NCBI GenBank assembly: GCA_930972465.1 | Contig: CAKNHF010000006.1 | Location: 59,894 to 123,893 of the forward strand | Length of the DNA: 64,000 bases | Direction: 5' to 3' | Origin: an uncultured Lachnospiraceae bacterium | GTDB lineage: Bacteria > Bacillota > Clostridia > Lachnospirales > Lachnospiraceae | Shown here: in pieces, positions 27,182 to 36,535 of the stretch | How the letters are laid out: every line of letters begins with the position of its first letter | Position numbering within the stretch: position 1 is the stretch's first letter | Position numbers and translations under genes: made by a program | The notes under the pieces: generated by a model | The model's database searches: none | What the model saw: only the letters and a program-made list of their open reading frames with translations | Told to the model about the DNA's origin: nothing

Positions 27182-28141
27182 ATGAGAGAGATCAGGATCC
27201 GGGAAAATGAGTCCGGCCAGCGTCTGGACAAATTTCTTGCAAAATACATGGGACTTGCGCCAAAGAGCTTCTTCTATAAAATGATGAGGAAGAAGAATAT
27301 CGTGCTGAACGGGAAAAAGACTCAGGGAAGTGAACAGCTGAGACAGGGTGACGTGGTGAAGCTCTTCCTCTCCGACGAGACGATTGAAAAGTTTACAGAG
27401 AAGCAGGGAATATACAGAAAGAGAGCACTGGACATCCTCTATGAAGACAGGCATACGCTGTTCATTAACAAGCCGGCTGGGATGCTTTCTCAGAAGGCAA
27501 AGCCTTCGGATCAGTCTCTTGTAGAGTATCTGACCGCTTACCTTCTCGATTCCGGGCAGATTACACCGGAAGAACTGCGTACTTTTCATCCGGCGGTCTG
27601 CAACAGACTGGACCGCAACACCAGCGGAATTGTGGCTGCGGGCAAGACTCTTGCCGCGCTGCAGGAGTTAAGCGCCATGTTCCGGGAACGAACTGTTAGA
27701 AAGTATTACCTCTGTCTGGTACAGGGAGCGGTGACGGGAGAACGGAAGATTCGTGGATTCCTCACAAAAGATGAGAAAACGAACCGGGTAAGCGTGAGAA
27801 GCAGCGAACCGGGCAGCTTCATTGAAACAGAATACCGTGCACTGGCGTCTGAAAGAGATGTGACTCTCCTTGAGGTACATCTGATCACCGGGAAAACGCA
27901 TCAGATCCGGGCGCATCTGGCATCGGAGGGGCATCCTGTCATCGGGGACTATAAATACGGGGATCGGACCGTCAACGATCGATTCCGCGAGAAATACGGA
28001 CTGTCATCCCAGCTTCTCCACTCCTTCCGGCTTTGCTTTCCGAAATGCTGCGGAGAACTGACGGAACTTTCGGGAAAAGAGATTCAGGCTCCGGTTCCGA
28101 AGCTTTTTCTCAGGATATGCAGGGACAAAGGAGTGATGTAA
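27182..28141 (+). CDS. RluA family pseudouridine synthase
   Basis: 319 residues: an S4-like N terminus (ESGQRLDKFLAKYMG), catalytic motif NRLDRNTSGI with the active-site Asp (about residue 144), and the GKTHQIRAHL motif. This is one of three pseudouridine synthases in the window (with 22482 and 57126). The target RNA cannot be deduced. It ends 1 base before recU. Confidence 0.92.
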   Translation: MREIRIRENESGQRLDKFLAKYMGLAPKSFFYKMMRKKNIVLNGKKTQGSEQLRQGDVVKLFLSDETIEKFTEKQGIYRKRALDILYEDRHTLFINKPAGMLSQKAKPSDQSLVEYLTAYLLDSGQITPEELRTFHPAVCNRLDRNTSGIVAAGKTLAALQELSAMFRERTVRKYYLCLVQGAVTGERKIRGFLTKDEKTNRVSVRSSEPGSFIETEYRALASERDVTLLEVHLITGKTHQIRAHLASEGHPVIGDYKYGDRTVNDRFREKYGLSSQLLHSFRLCFPKCCGELTELSGKEIQAPVPKLFLRICRDKGVM

Positions 28142-28142
28142 G

Positions 28143-28676
28143 ATGGCGACGTGGAATTCAAGAGGTTTGCGCGGCTCCACCCTGGAAGAGCTTGTAAACC
28201 GTACCAATGAGCGTTACGGAGAACTGGGGCTGGCTCTGATACAGAAAATTCCTACTCCCATCACCCCGGTGCGCATCGACAAAGAACACCGGCATATTAC
28301 TCTGGCATATTTTGACAAGATCAGCACCGTGGATTATATCGGCGCTGTTCAGGGAATACCGGTATGCTTTGACGCAAAGGAATGCAGCGCAGATACGTTT
28401 CCGCTTCAGAATGTCCATGAGCATCAGATGGATTTTATGGGGAAATTCGAGGAACAGGGGGGAATCTCCTTTCTGTTGATCTATTACAGTACGAGAAATG
28501 AGCTGTATTACATGCGGTATGAACAGATCAGGAAATTCTGGGACCGGGCGGTCCTGGGCGGAAGAAAGAGTTTCCGCCTGGATGAACTGGAACCGGGATG
28601 GTTTATGGAGCTGAAAAACGGATGCTTTATTCCGTATCTGGATTATATTCAGAAGGATTTGGATATCAGGGATTGA
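28143..28676 (+). CDS. recU: Holliday junction resolvase RecU
   Basis: 177 residues. The RecU nuclease fold is visible: RGSTLEELVNRTNERY, IQKIPTPITP, the FDAKEC catalytic segment (about residue 77), and FPLQNVHEHQ. It resolves four-way junctions moved by RuvAB, encoded at 2-3.7 kb. It ends with TGA that lies inside the -35 element of the his promoter. Confidence 0.93.
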   Translation: MATWNSRGLRGSTLEELVNRTNERYGELGLALIQKIPTPITPVRIDKEHRHITLAYFDKISTVDYIGAVQGIPVCFDAKECSADTFPLQNVHEHQMDFMGKFEEQGGISFLLIYYSTRNELYYMRYEQIRKFWDRAVLGGRKSFRLDELEPGWFMELKNGCFIPYLDYIQKDLDIRD

Positions 28677-28702
28677 CAGACAGATACTAAATTCGATATA
28701 AT
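28673..28702 (+). promoter_or_regulatory. Strong promoter of the his operon, -35 overlapping the recU stop
   Basis: Perfect TTGACA (28673-28678), 18-base spacer, perfect TATAAT (28697-28702). The recU stop codon TGA (28674-28676) is part of the -35. A leader hairpin follows, TTTAGTGT/ACGCTAAA (about 28715-28736), just before the ribosome site; its role is unknown. Confidence 0.8.
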
Positions 28703-28752
28703 AGCAAAAGGTTTTTAGTGTAGTAGCACGCTAAAGTGAAGGGGGACTGTAT

Positions 28753-30006
28753 ATGGAACAGAAACTTCATACTCCCGAGGGAGTAAGGGACATTTACAAC
28801 AGAGAATGCGAGACAAAACTTACATTGCAGAGGAAGCTTGGATCTGTACTTCATCTGTACGGGTATCAGGATATACAGACACCGACGTTTGAATTTGACG
28901 ATGTGTTCCGAAAAGAGATCGGTTCCACATCCACAAAGGAACTGTATCGTTTCTTTGACCGTGATGGAAATATACTGGCTCTGCGGCCGGATATTACTCC
29001 TTCTGTCGCAAGAGCTGCGGCGACGCTGTTTGAGGGGGAGGATTTCCCGATCCGGCTTTGTTATGTGGGAAATACCTTTATTAATCATTCCAGCTATCAG
29101 GGAAGGCTTAAAGAGAATACACAGATGGGGGCAGAGCTGATCGGTCTGGATTCTGTGGAGGCGGACGCGGAGATGATCGCCATGGTGGTGGACGGGCTGA
29201 AAAAGACCGGACTTACAGAATTTCAGGTTAATATAGGACACATTGACTTTATTCAGAGTCTTCTTGAGGCGACGGGGCTGGACGCCGAGGAGAAAGAGGA
29301 GGTCCGTGAACTGATCTCAAACAGGAATTATTTCGGAGTAGAGGAAATTCTGGACAACCGCAGCGTAAAGGAAAATATTAAGGAAGCTTTTCGCGCTCTT
29401 CCGGAACTGACGGGAGGACCGGAGATTCTGGAACAGGCCGCGCGGGTCGCACCCAGCGCCGACGCCAGGCTGGCGCTTGCAAGATTACAGCAGATCTACC
29501 GCCTGCTTGCGATCTACAAGTCGGAAGATCATGTCACGTTTGATCTGAGCATGATGGGAAGCTACGGATATTATACCGGGATCATTTTCCGGGCATATAC
29601 ATACGGAACGGGAGATGCCGTTGTCAGAGGCGGGCGATATGATCACCTGCTTGAAAAGTTTGGGAAAAACACTCCTTCCATCGGGTTTGCCATTATTGTG
29701 GATGAGTTGATGAATGCTCTGAACCGCCAGAAAATCTCAGTGGAGGCTTCTCACAGGAATCTTCTCGTTTACACTGAGGAAACCAGAAGGTGGGCGATTT
29801 TCCTTGCGCGGGACTTTCGTGAGAAAGGGAAAAATATCGAGATGCTCAAGCGGGAGCAGGAAGATACAAGAGAAAAATATGAGAAGTACGGGAAACGAAG
29901 CGGCATTGTCAGTATGCTGTATCTCAGAGATGATTTTAAAATTGAGATGGTGAATCTCCGTACAGGCGAAGAGAAGATCATAGATGCAAAGAAGAAGCGG
30001 AGATAA
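28753..30006 (+). CDS. hisZ: ATP phosphoribosyltransferase regulatory subunit HisZ
   Basis: 417 residues, a HisRS-like paralogue: TPEGVRDIYNRECETKL start, class II motif 2 LRPDITPSVARAA, and GGRYDHLLEKFG. It is called HisZ and not HisS because the next gene is the short-form HisG that requires it, and there is no anticodon-binding domain of normal size. It is the first gene of the histidine operon. Confidence 0.92.
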   Translation: MEQKLHTPEGVRDIYNRECETKLTLQRKLGSVLHLYGYQDIQTPTFEFDDVFRKEIGSTSTKELYRFFDRDGNILALRPDITPSVARAAATLFEGEDFPIRLCYVGNTFINHSSYQGRLKENTQMGAELIGLDSVEADAEMIAMVVDGLKKTGLTEFQVNIGHIDFIQSLLEATGLDAEEKEEVRELISNRNYFGVEEILDNRSVKENIKEAFRALPELTGGPEILEQAARVAPSADARLALARLQQIYRLLAIYKSEDHVTFDLSMMGSYGYYTGIIFRAYTYGTGDAVVRGGRYDHLLEKFGKNTPSIGFAIIVDELMNALNRQKISVEASHRNLLVYTEETRRWAIFLARDFREKGKNIEMLKREQEDTREKYEKYGKRSGIVSMLYLRDDFKIEMVNLRTGEEKIIDAKKKRR

Positions 30007-30019
30007 AGGAGCGGAACTT

Positions 30020-30664
30020 ATGAGATATCTGACATTTGCCCTGACAAAGGGACGTCTCGCCAGCAGGACGCTTGACATGCTGGAACAGCTTGGGATTACC
30101 TGCGATGAGATGAAGGACAAGGATTCGCGGAAGCTTATTTTTGTAAACGAAGATATGAAGCTGAAGTTTTTCCTCGCGAAAGGCCCGGATGTGCCAACCT
30201 ATGTGGAGTACGGCGCGGCGGATATCGGTGTTGTAGGAAAGGATACCATTATCGAAGAAGGCAGGAAAGTCCATGAGGTGCTGGATCTGGGATTCGGCAA
30301 ATGCCGGATGTGTGTGTGCGGCTATGAGAGCGCTGCGGAGTGCCTGAAGCACCACGAGCTCATCCGGGTTGCGACAAAGTATCCAAATATTGCAAAGGAT
30401 TATTTCTATAACAAGAAGCATCAGACTGTGGAGATCATCAAGATGAACGGCTCCATTGAGCTGGCGCCTATCGTGGGACTGTCTGAAGTAATCGTGGACA
30501 TCGTTGAGACAGGATCCACGTTAAAGGAGAACGGTCTTGTGGTTCTGGAAGAAGTGTGTCCGCTGTCTGCCCGGATGATCGTTAATCCGGTCAGCATGAG
30601 GATGGAGAACGACAGGATCAGGGATCTGATCAATAACCTGAGAAAACTGGTCAGGGAGGGCTAG
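30020..30664 (+). CDS. hisG: ATP phosphoribosyltransferase, short form HisG
   Basis: 214 residues from the ATG at 30020 (AAAGGAGCGG upstream); the open frame back to 29984 lacks a site. First committed step of histidine synthesis (ATP + PRPP). LTFALTKGRL start, DIGVVGKDTI and the PRPP-binding EVIVDIVETGSTLKENGL (motif ETGSTL). It lacks the regulatory C-terminal domain, so it works with HisZ. Confidence 0.96.
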   Translation: MRYLTFALTKGRLASRTLDMLEQLGITCDEMKDKDSRKLIFVNEDMKLKFFLAKGPDVPTYVEYGAADIGVVGKDTIIEEGRKVHEVLDLGFGKCRMCVCGYESAAECLKHHELIRVATKYPNIAKDYFYNKKHQTVEIIKMNGSIELAPIVGLSEVIVDIVETGSTLKENGLVVLEEVCPLSARMIVNPVSMRMENDRIRDLINNLRKLVREG

Positions 30665-30669
30665 AAGCT

Positions 30670-31965
30670 ATGCGAATCGAAAAGCTGAATGAAAGTACAA
30701 AAAAGAATCTGCTGGAGGATCTGCTCAAGCGCAGTCCCAACAGCTACGGAAAATATGAAGAAAGCGTCCGTCAGATCCTTGACGATGTAAAAGAGAAAAA
30801 GGACGAGGCTGTATTCGCCTATACGAAAAAATTTGACGGCGTGGAAATCAGTGCTTCCAATATTCTTGTGACAGAGGAGGAGATTCAGGAAGCCTATAGA
30901 GAAGTGGGAGAGGAACTTCTGCGGATCATCCGCAGAGCGCTGAAAAACATTGAATCTTATCACGCGAAACAGATGCAGTACAGCTGGTTTGACAGCAAGC
31001 CGGACGGTACCATCCTTGGGCAGAAAGTGACTGCGCTTCAGAGAGTCGGCGTATACGTTCCGGGAGGAAAGGCGGCTTACCCGTCCTCTGTCCTTATGAA
31101 TATTATGCCCGCAAAGGTGGCCGGAGTAGATGCGATCATCATGGTGACGCCGCCGGGAAAAGACGGAAAGGTCACACCGACCACACTGGTGGCTGCCAGA
31201 GAGGCTGGCGCTGACAGAATCTATAAAGTGGGCGGCGCCCAGGCCATCGGTGCCCTTGCCTACGGGACAGAGAGCATTCCCAAGGTAGATAAGATCGTAG
31301 GACCGGGAAATATTTATGTGGCTCTGGCCAAGAAAGCAGTATACGGACATGTGAGCATCGATTCTATTGCCGGACCCAGCGAGATTCTGGTGCTGGCGGA
31401 TGAGACGGCCAATCCCCGCTATGTGGCGGCGGATCTGTTATCACAGGCAGAACATGATGAGATGGCAAGTGCGATTCTTGTAACAACGAGTATGGAACTG
31501 GCGGAAAAAGTATCTGCCTGGACAGATGAGTTTATCAAAGAGCTTTCCCGCGGAGAGATCATACAGAAATCTCTGGATAACTATGGGCATATCCTTGTGG
31601 CAGAGACTCTTGAGGATGCTATTGACGCGGCGAATGAGATTGCGTCCGAACATATGGAAATCGTAACGGCGAATCCCTTTGAGGTGATGACAAAGATCCG
31701 CAATGCAGGAGCGATCTTTATAGGAGAGTACTCCAGCGAGCCTCTGGGAGATTATTTTGCAGGTCCCAACCACGTTCTTCCGACAAATGGAACGGCGAAG
31801 TTCTTCTCTCCGCTCTCCGTGGATGATTTTATTAAGAAATCCAGCATTATCTCTTATTCCAGGAATGCTCTTGAGGAGATTCATACGGACATCGAAAAAT
31901 TCGCTGAAGCGGAGCATCTCACTGCACATGCCAATTCCATACGCGTGCGTTTTGATGGAAAATGA
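30670..31965 (+). CDS. hisD: Histidinol dehydrogenase
   Basis: 431 residues, full length. Final two oxidation steps to histidine. GGKAAYPSSVLMN, VGGAQAIGALAYGTESIP, the IAGPSEILVLAD motif and LLSQAEHDEMA with zinc/catalytic His, and the late LGDYFAGPNHVLPT. It is tightly packed between hisG and hisB. Confidence 0.97.
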   Translation: MRIEKLNESTKKNLLEDLLKRSPNSYGKYEESVRQILDDVKEKKDEAVFAYTKKFDGVEISASNILVTEEEIQEAYREVGEELLRIIRRALKNIESYHAKQMQYSWFDSKPDGTILGQKVTALQRVGVYVPGGKAAYPSSVLMNIMPAKVAGVDAIIMVTPPGKDGKVTPTTLVAAREAGADRIYKVGGAQAIGALAYGTESIPKVDKIVGPGNIYVALAKKAVYGHVSIDSIAGPSEILVLADETANPRYVAADLLSQAEHDEMASAILVTTSMELAEKVSAWTDEFIKELSRGEIIQKSLDNYGHILVAETLEDAIDAANEIASEHMEIVTANPFEVMTKIRNAGAIFIGEYSSEPLGDYFAGPNHVLPTNGTAKFFSPLSVDDFIKKSSIISYSRNALEEIHTDIEKFAEAEHLTAHANSIRVRFDGK

Positions 31966-32055
31966 TTGCCGCGTGCGCAGAAAACTGTGAAGAAAAGGTC
32001 TTTTGCCAGGAATGAAGCAGAAGAGATGAAACACGAGTTCGGAGGTGGAAATAAT

Positions 32056-32646
32056 ATGAGAGAAAGAATCGGACAGGTATCGAGGAAGACTAAGGAAACG
32101 GATATCTCCCTGAGCATTAATCTTGACGGGCAGGGAGAGAATCAGATCGATACGGGAATCCCGTTTTTTGACCATATGCTGGACGGATTCGCGAGACACG
32201 GTCTGTTTGATCTCAAGGTGTCGGTAAAAGGCGATGTCGATGTAGACAGCCACCATACCATTGAAGATACCGGGATTGTGCTCGGGCAGGCGATCGCCCG
32301 GGCCCTGGGAGACAAAAAAGGCATCAAACGGTATGGATATTTTATCCTTCCCATGGATGAGACGCTGGCTCTCGGAGCCGTTGATCTCTCGGGGAGACCG
32401 TATCTGAACTACCAGGCAGAATTTACAGTGCCGCGTCTGGGAGACATGGATACAGAGATGGTACGTGAATTTTTCTATGCTGTTTCATACAGTGCCGCGA
32501 TGAATCTGCATCTCAAGATCCTGGATGCCGGAAACAATCACCATATGGCGGAGGCCCTGTTTAAAGCGTTCGGGAAAGCGCTTGACATGGCAGTATCGGA
32601 AGAGCCGAGAATAAAGGATGTCTGGTCTACAAAAGGCAGTTTATAA
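32056..32646 (+). CDS. hisB: Imidazoleglycerol-phosphate dehydratase
   Basis: 196 residues from the ATG at 32056 with GGAGGTGG; the frame is open to 31966 but without a site. Manganese ligands are in DVDSHHTIEDTGIVLG and NNHHMAEALFKAFGK, and DEFL-like GIPFFDHMLDGFARHG is present. Monofunctional, no phosphatase domain. Confidence 0.97.
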   Translation: MRERIGQVSRKTKETDISLSINLDGQGENQIDTGIPFFDHMLDGFARHGLFDLKVSVKGDVDVDSHHTIEDTGIVLGQAIARALGDKKGIKRYGYFILPMDETLALGAVDLSGRPYLNYQAEFTVPRLGDMDTEMVREFFYAVSYSAAMNLHLKILDAGNNHHMAEALFKAFGKALDMAVSEEPRIKDVWSTKGSL

Positions 32647-32661
32647 AGGAGAGTACATTAC

Positions 32662-33945
32662 ATGAGTTATAAAAGATTAACCCCGTCTATCTTTATCAGT
32701 CACGGCAAGGCGGTAAAGTGGTTCGATGACAGCACGATTGTCTCGGAAGATGTCATCGCGCTTGCAAAACAGTACTGTGAGAGAGGCGCAGATGAGCTGA
32801 TCGTGTTTGATCTGTCCAATTCGGATGAAGAGCATGACGAGTCCATTGATCTGCTCAAAAAGATCAGCCGTGTCATCAGTATTCCGATGATCGCAGGCGG
32901 AAATATACGCAGGATGGAGGATGTAAAAAAGATCCTCTATGCAGGAGCAAAACGCGCTCTTCTCAATTTTTCAAAACGGGTTTCCATAGACCTGATTGAG
33001 GAGGTTTCAAAACGGTTCGGGAAAGAGCGGATCGCCGTATCTCTGAACGATTTTGATGCTCTGTTCAAACAGCAGCATCTGATTGAGGAGTACAGTACGG
33101 AAATTGTTTTCATGCATCGGCTGGATCTGAACTCTGTCATGAATGTGACGGAGCTCCCCTGTGTCGTCCTTACGGATACCATGGAGCAGAGCGAGATCCT
33201 GCGTATCCTGAAGTGTGACGGAGTCAAGGGAGTTTCCGGTATGTTTATCAGCCGTCCGGAGATGGATTTCAGCGCATTTAAAGAGATCTGTGCGAAGGAG
33301 GGAATCCAGATGACTTCTTTTGAAAGCCTGATGGATTTCTCCGAATTCAAGCTGAATTCGGACGGTCTGATCCCGGTTATCGTCCAGGATTACAAGACCA
33401 ATGAAGTACTGATGATGGCGTATATGAATGAGGAGGCTTTTGAGAATACTGTCAAAACCGGAAGGATGACCTATTACAGCAGAAGCAGACAATGCCAGTG
33501 GATAAAGGGCGAGACTTCCGGACATTTCCAGTATGTAAAAGGAATTTCCGTAGATTGTGATAAAGATACGCTTCTGGCTAAGGTGGATCAGGTTGGGGCA
33601 GCATGTCATACCGGAAATCGTTCCTGCTTCTATACTCCTATTGTTGGAAGTGATTATGATGCGAAGAATCCTCTTCAGGTGTTCGAGTCTGTCTATGCAA
33701 CAATCATGGACCGGAAACAGAATCCGAAGGAAGGATCTTATACCAATTACCTTTTTGAAAAGGGAATCGATAAGATACTGAAGAAAGTCGGCGAAGAAGC
33801 AACGGAGATTGTCATTGCCGCCAAGAATCCGAATCCGGAAGAGATAAAATATGAGATCAGTGATTTCCTGTATCACGCTATGGTGCTGATGGTAGAGCGG
33901 GGCGTGACCTGGGAAGATATCACCAATGAACTGGCAGACAGATAA
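32662..33945 (+). CDS. hisIE: HisIE with N-terminal HisF/HisA-like domain
   Basis: 427 residues in three parts. Residues 1-215 resemble a HisF/HisA TIM barrel ([11 protein letters not shown] 41-50, [15 protein letters not shown] near 78-92). Residues 233-325 are phosphoribosyl-AMP cyclohydrolase HisI, with zinc ligands C299, C315 and C322 and [13 protein letters not shown]. Residues 336-427 are phosphoribosyl-ATP pyrophosphatase HisE ([15 protein letters not shown]). In the HisF-like part the two catalytic Asp positions of HisF (Asp11 and Asp130 of the Thermotoga enzyme) align by eye with F11 and S127, so it is probably not a cyclase. HisA, HisF, HisH and HisC are not in the operon or window. 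Confidence 0.88.
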   Translation: MSYKRLTPSIFISHGKAVKWFDDSTIVSEDVIALAKQYCERGADELIVFDLSNSDEEHDESIDLLKKISRVISIPMIAGGNIRRMEDVKKILYAGAKRALLNFSKRVSIDLIEEVSKRFGKERIAVSLNDFDALFKQQHLIEEYSTEIVFMHRLDLNSVMNVTELPCVVLTDTMEQSEILRILKCDGVKGVSGMFISRPEMDFSAFKEICAKEGIQMTSFESLMDFSEFKLNSDGLIPVIVQDYKTNEVLMMAYMNEEAFENTVKTGRMTYYSRSRQCQWIKGETSGHFQYVKGISVDCDKDTLLAKVDQVGAACHTGNRSCFYTPIVGSDYDAKNPLQVFESVYATIMDRKQNPKEGSYTNYLFEKGIDKILKKVGEEATEIVIAAKNPNPEEIKYEISDFLYHAMVLMVERGVTWEDITNELADR

Positions 33946-33969
33946 AGAAAAGTTCTAACATAGAAACCG

Positions 33970-34008
33970 GGGACATAGGTTATTGTAATCAAAACTTATG
34001 TCCCTTTT
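33970..34008 (+). terminator. Terminator of the his operon
   Basis: GGGACATAGGTT (33970-33981) pairs with AACTTATGTCCC (33993-34004), one G-U, then TTTT. Confidence 0.75.
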
Positions 34009-34062
34009 GTAATGCATTTTTCTCAGGCTTCTGTCATTACAGGGACGGAAAAGGACTTTTTA

Positions 34063-34383
34063 ATGAATGATTCAGAAATGCGTCGGAGAGAACTGCTCAG
34101 GCAGACAAGAAAGCTCTATGATGACAGGCGGGAAATTCCTGCTGTACATCCGCGGTACGGAAATATTTATCACAGCCTGTATGACAGTGAAGAAGAGGAA
34201 CAGACCTCGTATGGGAACAGTTTTTACATAAGGCTTGTAATTGGGATTCTGTGCTTTGTCTGCTTCGTTTACATGGATCAGAGCAAGGTGAGTGTGGCGG
34301 AGGTAGACAGTACTGCGATTGTGCACCAGATTGAGAAAAATGTAGATGCGGATACGATAAAAGAGGTATGGAAAAACCTGTGA
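34063..34383 (+). CDS. Small single-pass membrane protein of unknown function
   Basis: 106 residues from the ATG at 34063 (AAAAGGA upstream); the frame is open to 34012, over the terminator. A charged cytoplasmic part (1-53, with YHSLYDSEEEEQTSYG), one membrane segment (about 54-71) and an extracytoplasmic tail of 35 residues. No family recognised. Confidence 0.55.
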   Translation: MNDSEMRRRELLRQTRKLYDDRREIPAVHPRYGNIYHSLYDSEEEEQTSYGNSFYIRLVIGILCFVCFVYMDQSKVSVAEVDSTAIVHQIEKNVDADTIKEVWKNL

Positions 34384-34424
34384 CCGTACCGGGAGAATAT
34401 GATTCAGATATTTTCAGAAAAAAG

Positions 34425-34453
34425 TTGACATTGTGGCACACTCCGCCTATTAT
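34425..34453 (+). promoter_or_regulatory. pgsA promoter
   Basis: Perfect TTGACA (34425-34430), 17-base spacer, TATTAT (34448-34453). About 90 bases of leader precede the chosen start. Confidence 0.7.
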
Positions 34454-34546
34454 CTATTATGTATGCTTTATATGTATACGTGTATGGTATTGAAAGCAAG
34501 TTATCACTTATGGCAAATGAAAAGAAAAATTGGAGAAGATGAACGA

Positions 34547-35134
34547 ATGAAATCAAAAGCAGAAAATACAAACAGTGCGCGCAGCAAGATCCTGACGATT
34601 CCGAATATGCTTTCTTTCTTCAGGCTCTGCCTGATTCCGGTATTCATGTGGCTGTACTGTGTGGAAAGAGATTATATATGGACGGGGATCGTACTGATCA
34701 TATCCGGCGTTACAGATACGGTGGATGGTTTTGTTGCAAGACATTTCAACATGGTCAGTGATCTGGGAAAAATACTGGATCCGATCGCAGATAAGATGAC
34801 TCAGGCGGCCATGCTGTTCTGTCTGCTCACCAGGTTCCCGCTTATGATCCTGCCGCTTGGCCTCATGGTACTCAAGGAGTTTTTCATGGGTGTGACAGGA
34901 CTCCTGGTCATTCAGAAGACCGGAAAGGTATTCGGGTCGGAATGGCATGGCAAAGTGTCCACCTGGCTCCTTTATATCATGATGATCCTTCATGTGTTCT
35001 GGTTTAATATTCCGGACACCATATCAAAGGCGCTGATCGGCGTCTGCGTGGTCATGATGGCGATCTCCCTGGTGCTCTATGGAAGACATAATCTGAAGGC
35101 CCTGGGGCAGGAAGAAAAGAATACGGAAGATTAA
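34547..35134 (+). CDS. pgsA: CDP-diacylglycerol-glycerol-3-phosphate 3-phosphatidyltransferase
   Basis: 195 residues from the ATG at 34547 with GGAG about 11 bases upstream; the frame is open back to 34433, but that runs over the promoter. Makes phosphatidylglycerol phosphate. The CDP-alcohol phosphatidyltransferase signature D-G-x2-A-R-x8-G-x3-D-x3-D is met by DGFVARHFNMVSDLGKILD (then PIAD). Four to five membrane segments; start ILTIPNMLSFFRL is typical of PgsA. Confidence 0.92.
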   Translation: MKSKAENTNSARSKILTIPNMLSFFRLCLIPVFMWLYCVERDYIWTGIVLIISGVTDTVDGFVARHFNMVSDLGKILDPIADKMTQAAMLFCLLTRFPLMILPLGLMVLKEFFMGVTGLLVIQKTGKVFGSEWHGKVSTWLLYIMMILHVFWFNIPDTISKALIGVCVVMMAISLVLYGRHNLKALGQEEKNTED

Positions 35135-35230
35135 CAAAGATGGTATACCGGGAAATCGGGAAGATGAAGGAGAAAAGCATTGTATTTCTTGCGGCACATG
35201 GAAAGGAAGCTGATAAGGTCTGCAATCAAT

Positions 35231-36535
35231 TTATTTGTCTCTGACGGAATAAAGAACAATGTCAGTAATGTAATTCCCGTTTTCTACACTGGCCTGCATT
35301 GTCCCGGAATATTTCTTTACGGTCTCTTCCACATTTCTCAGACCAGTGCCGTACTCCGGTACAGTCTTTGCGCTGCATGGATTGCTCAGATGTAAGAAAA
35401 GATTCCCCTGCTGCCATGTGACAGACAGTGTAATGACCGGATGCTCCACACTGGCAAGATCAGACTTTTCCAATGTGACAGGATCCGGCTGCTCCATGTG
35501 TTCTATCTGCTTCAAAGTGGCATGTATCGCATTGTCCAGCAGATTTCCAAGGATCGTTACGGTGTCGGAGAAGGGAAGCTCCATGTCCTGAGGAACGGAC
35601 AGGGCAGGAGAGCAGTCAATCCCGTTCTCCTTCATTTCATTCAGTTTCATATTCAGGACTGCATCAAATGCAGGATTCCCTGTGGATATTACCTGCTCGG
35701 TCTGACCGATCTGATCTGAGACGGTGTGGAGATAATCCAGGAGTTCTTTCTGTCCGCCTTCGCTGTACAACAGGGAGATGGCATTCAGATGATTCTTCAT
35801 ATCATGGCGTATCCGGCGGATCTGTTCCTGGGATCCGATCATGTCTTTGTAATGGGCTTCCTGAAAGCAAAGCTGCTGTTCCAGGAGCTGCCGTTCTTTC
35901 TCTTCCTGAAAAAACTCAGTAAACCTCCTCATAAATACAAGCAATGCAAGATCAATAAAGAGAAACGATGTCTGTATGACCAGATGACAGAGATCTTTCA
36001 CTGGTCTGGAAACAGCATTTCCGTTAAGGAGAACGATCAGTGTCACAGAACTTGCAAAGCTGAAGACCGGGATAAAAAGAAAAAGGAGCCATAGTGACAG
36101 CGGAAGATCCGTAGAGATACTCCTGCACCATCTGAGACAGAAGAAAAGGATCAGCCAGACGACCACATGGATGATGAGGAGATATGTCATGACCCAGTGA
36201 CTGAATCTAGGCAGCATGTTCGTAAAATCATTTAGTATCATCAGGCAGGAAAAAAGGATCGAGAACAGCCAGATCTCGAAAAAGAGTTTCTTTTTCGGAT
36301 TTTTCGGGTAAAATGGCAGGAGCAGCCAGCTTACCGGGACGACGTACATGGAGTTCTCAAATCTTGAGGGGAGCAGCATAAGGATTGCAATCAGAAATGC
36401 AGCGAAAAGAGCGCAGAATTTCCGCCCTTTTTGGATACGGCCATAAAGCTGTTCTCTCAGTTCCCAGACCAGGATCATATCTATTATACAAAGAAAGATA
36501 TTAAGTACGATGTCGTAATCGTGATAATATATCAT
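35231..36535 (-). CDS. GHKL sensor histidine kinase (AgrC/LytS-like, six-TM type)
   Basis: 434 residues from the ATG at 36535, which has GGAGGT upstream and overlaps the response regulator stop as ATGA; an ATG at 36550 is less likely. About six membrane segments fill the first 200 residues. A linker coil leads to the phospho-accepting region IRRIRHDMKNHLNAI (His in RHDMKNH), N box NLLDNAIHA and G box GTGLRNVEETVKKYSG. The class senses peptides or membrane signals. No agrB or peptide gene was found nearby, so the signal is unknown. Confidence 0.9.
   Translation of the reverse strand: MIYYHDYDIVLNIFLCIIDMILVWELREQLYGRIQKGRKFCALFAAFLIAILMLLPSRFENSMYVVPVSWLLLPFYPKNPKKKLFFEIWLFSILFSCLMILNDFTNMLPRFSHWVMTYLLIIHVVVWLILFFCLRWCRSISTDLPLSLWLLFLFIPVFSFASSVTLIVLLNGNAVSRPVKDLCHLVIQTSFLFIDLALLVFMRRFTEFFQEEKERQLLEQQLCFQEAHYKDMIGSQEQIRRIRHDMKNHLNAISLLYSEGGQKELLDYLHTVSDQIGQTEQVISTGNPAFDAVLNMKLNEMKENGIDCSPALSVPQDMELPFSDTVTILGNLLDNAIHATLKQIEHMEQPDPVTLEKSDLASVEHPVITLSVTWQQGNLFLHLSNPCSAKTVPEYGTGLRNVEETVKKYSGTMQASVENGNYITDIVLYSVRDK

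Noticed and set aside
28703-28752. Histidine T-box or attenuator before hisZ
   Set aside because: The leader is only about 45 bases and lacks the T-box sequence; only a small hairpin is present.
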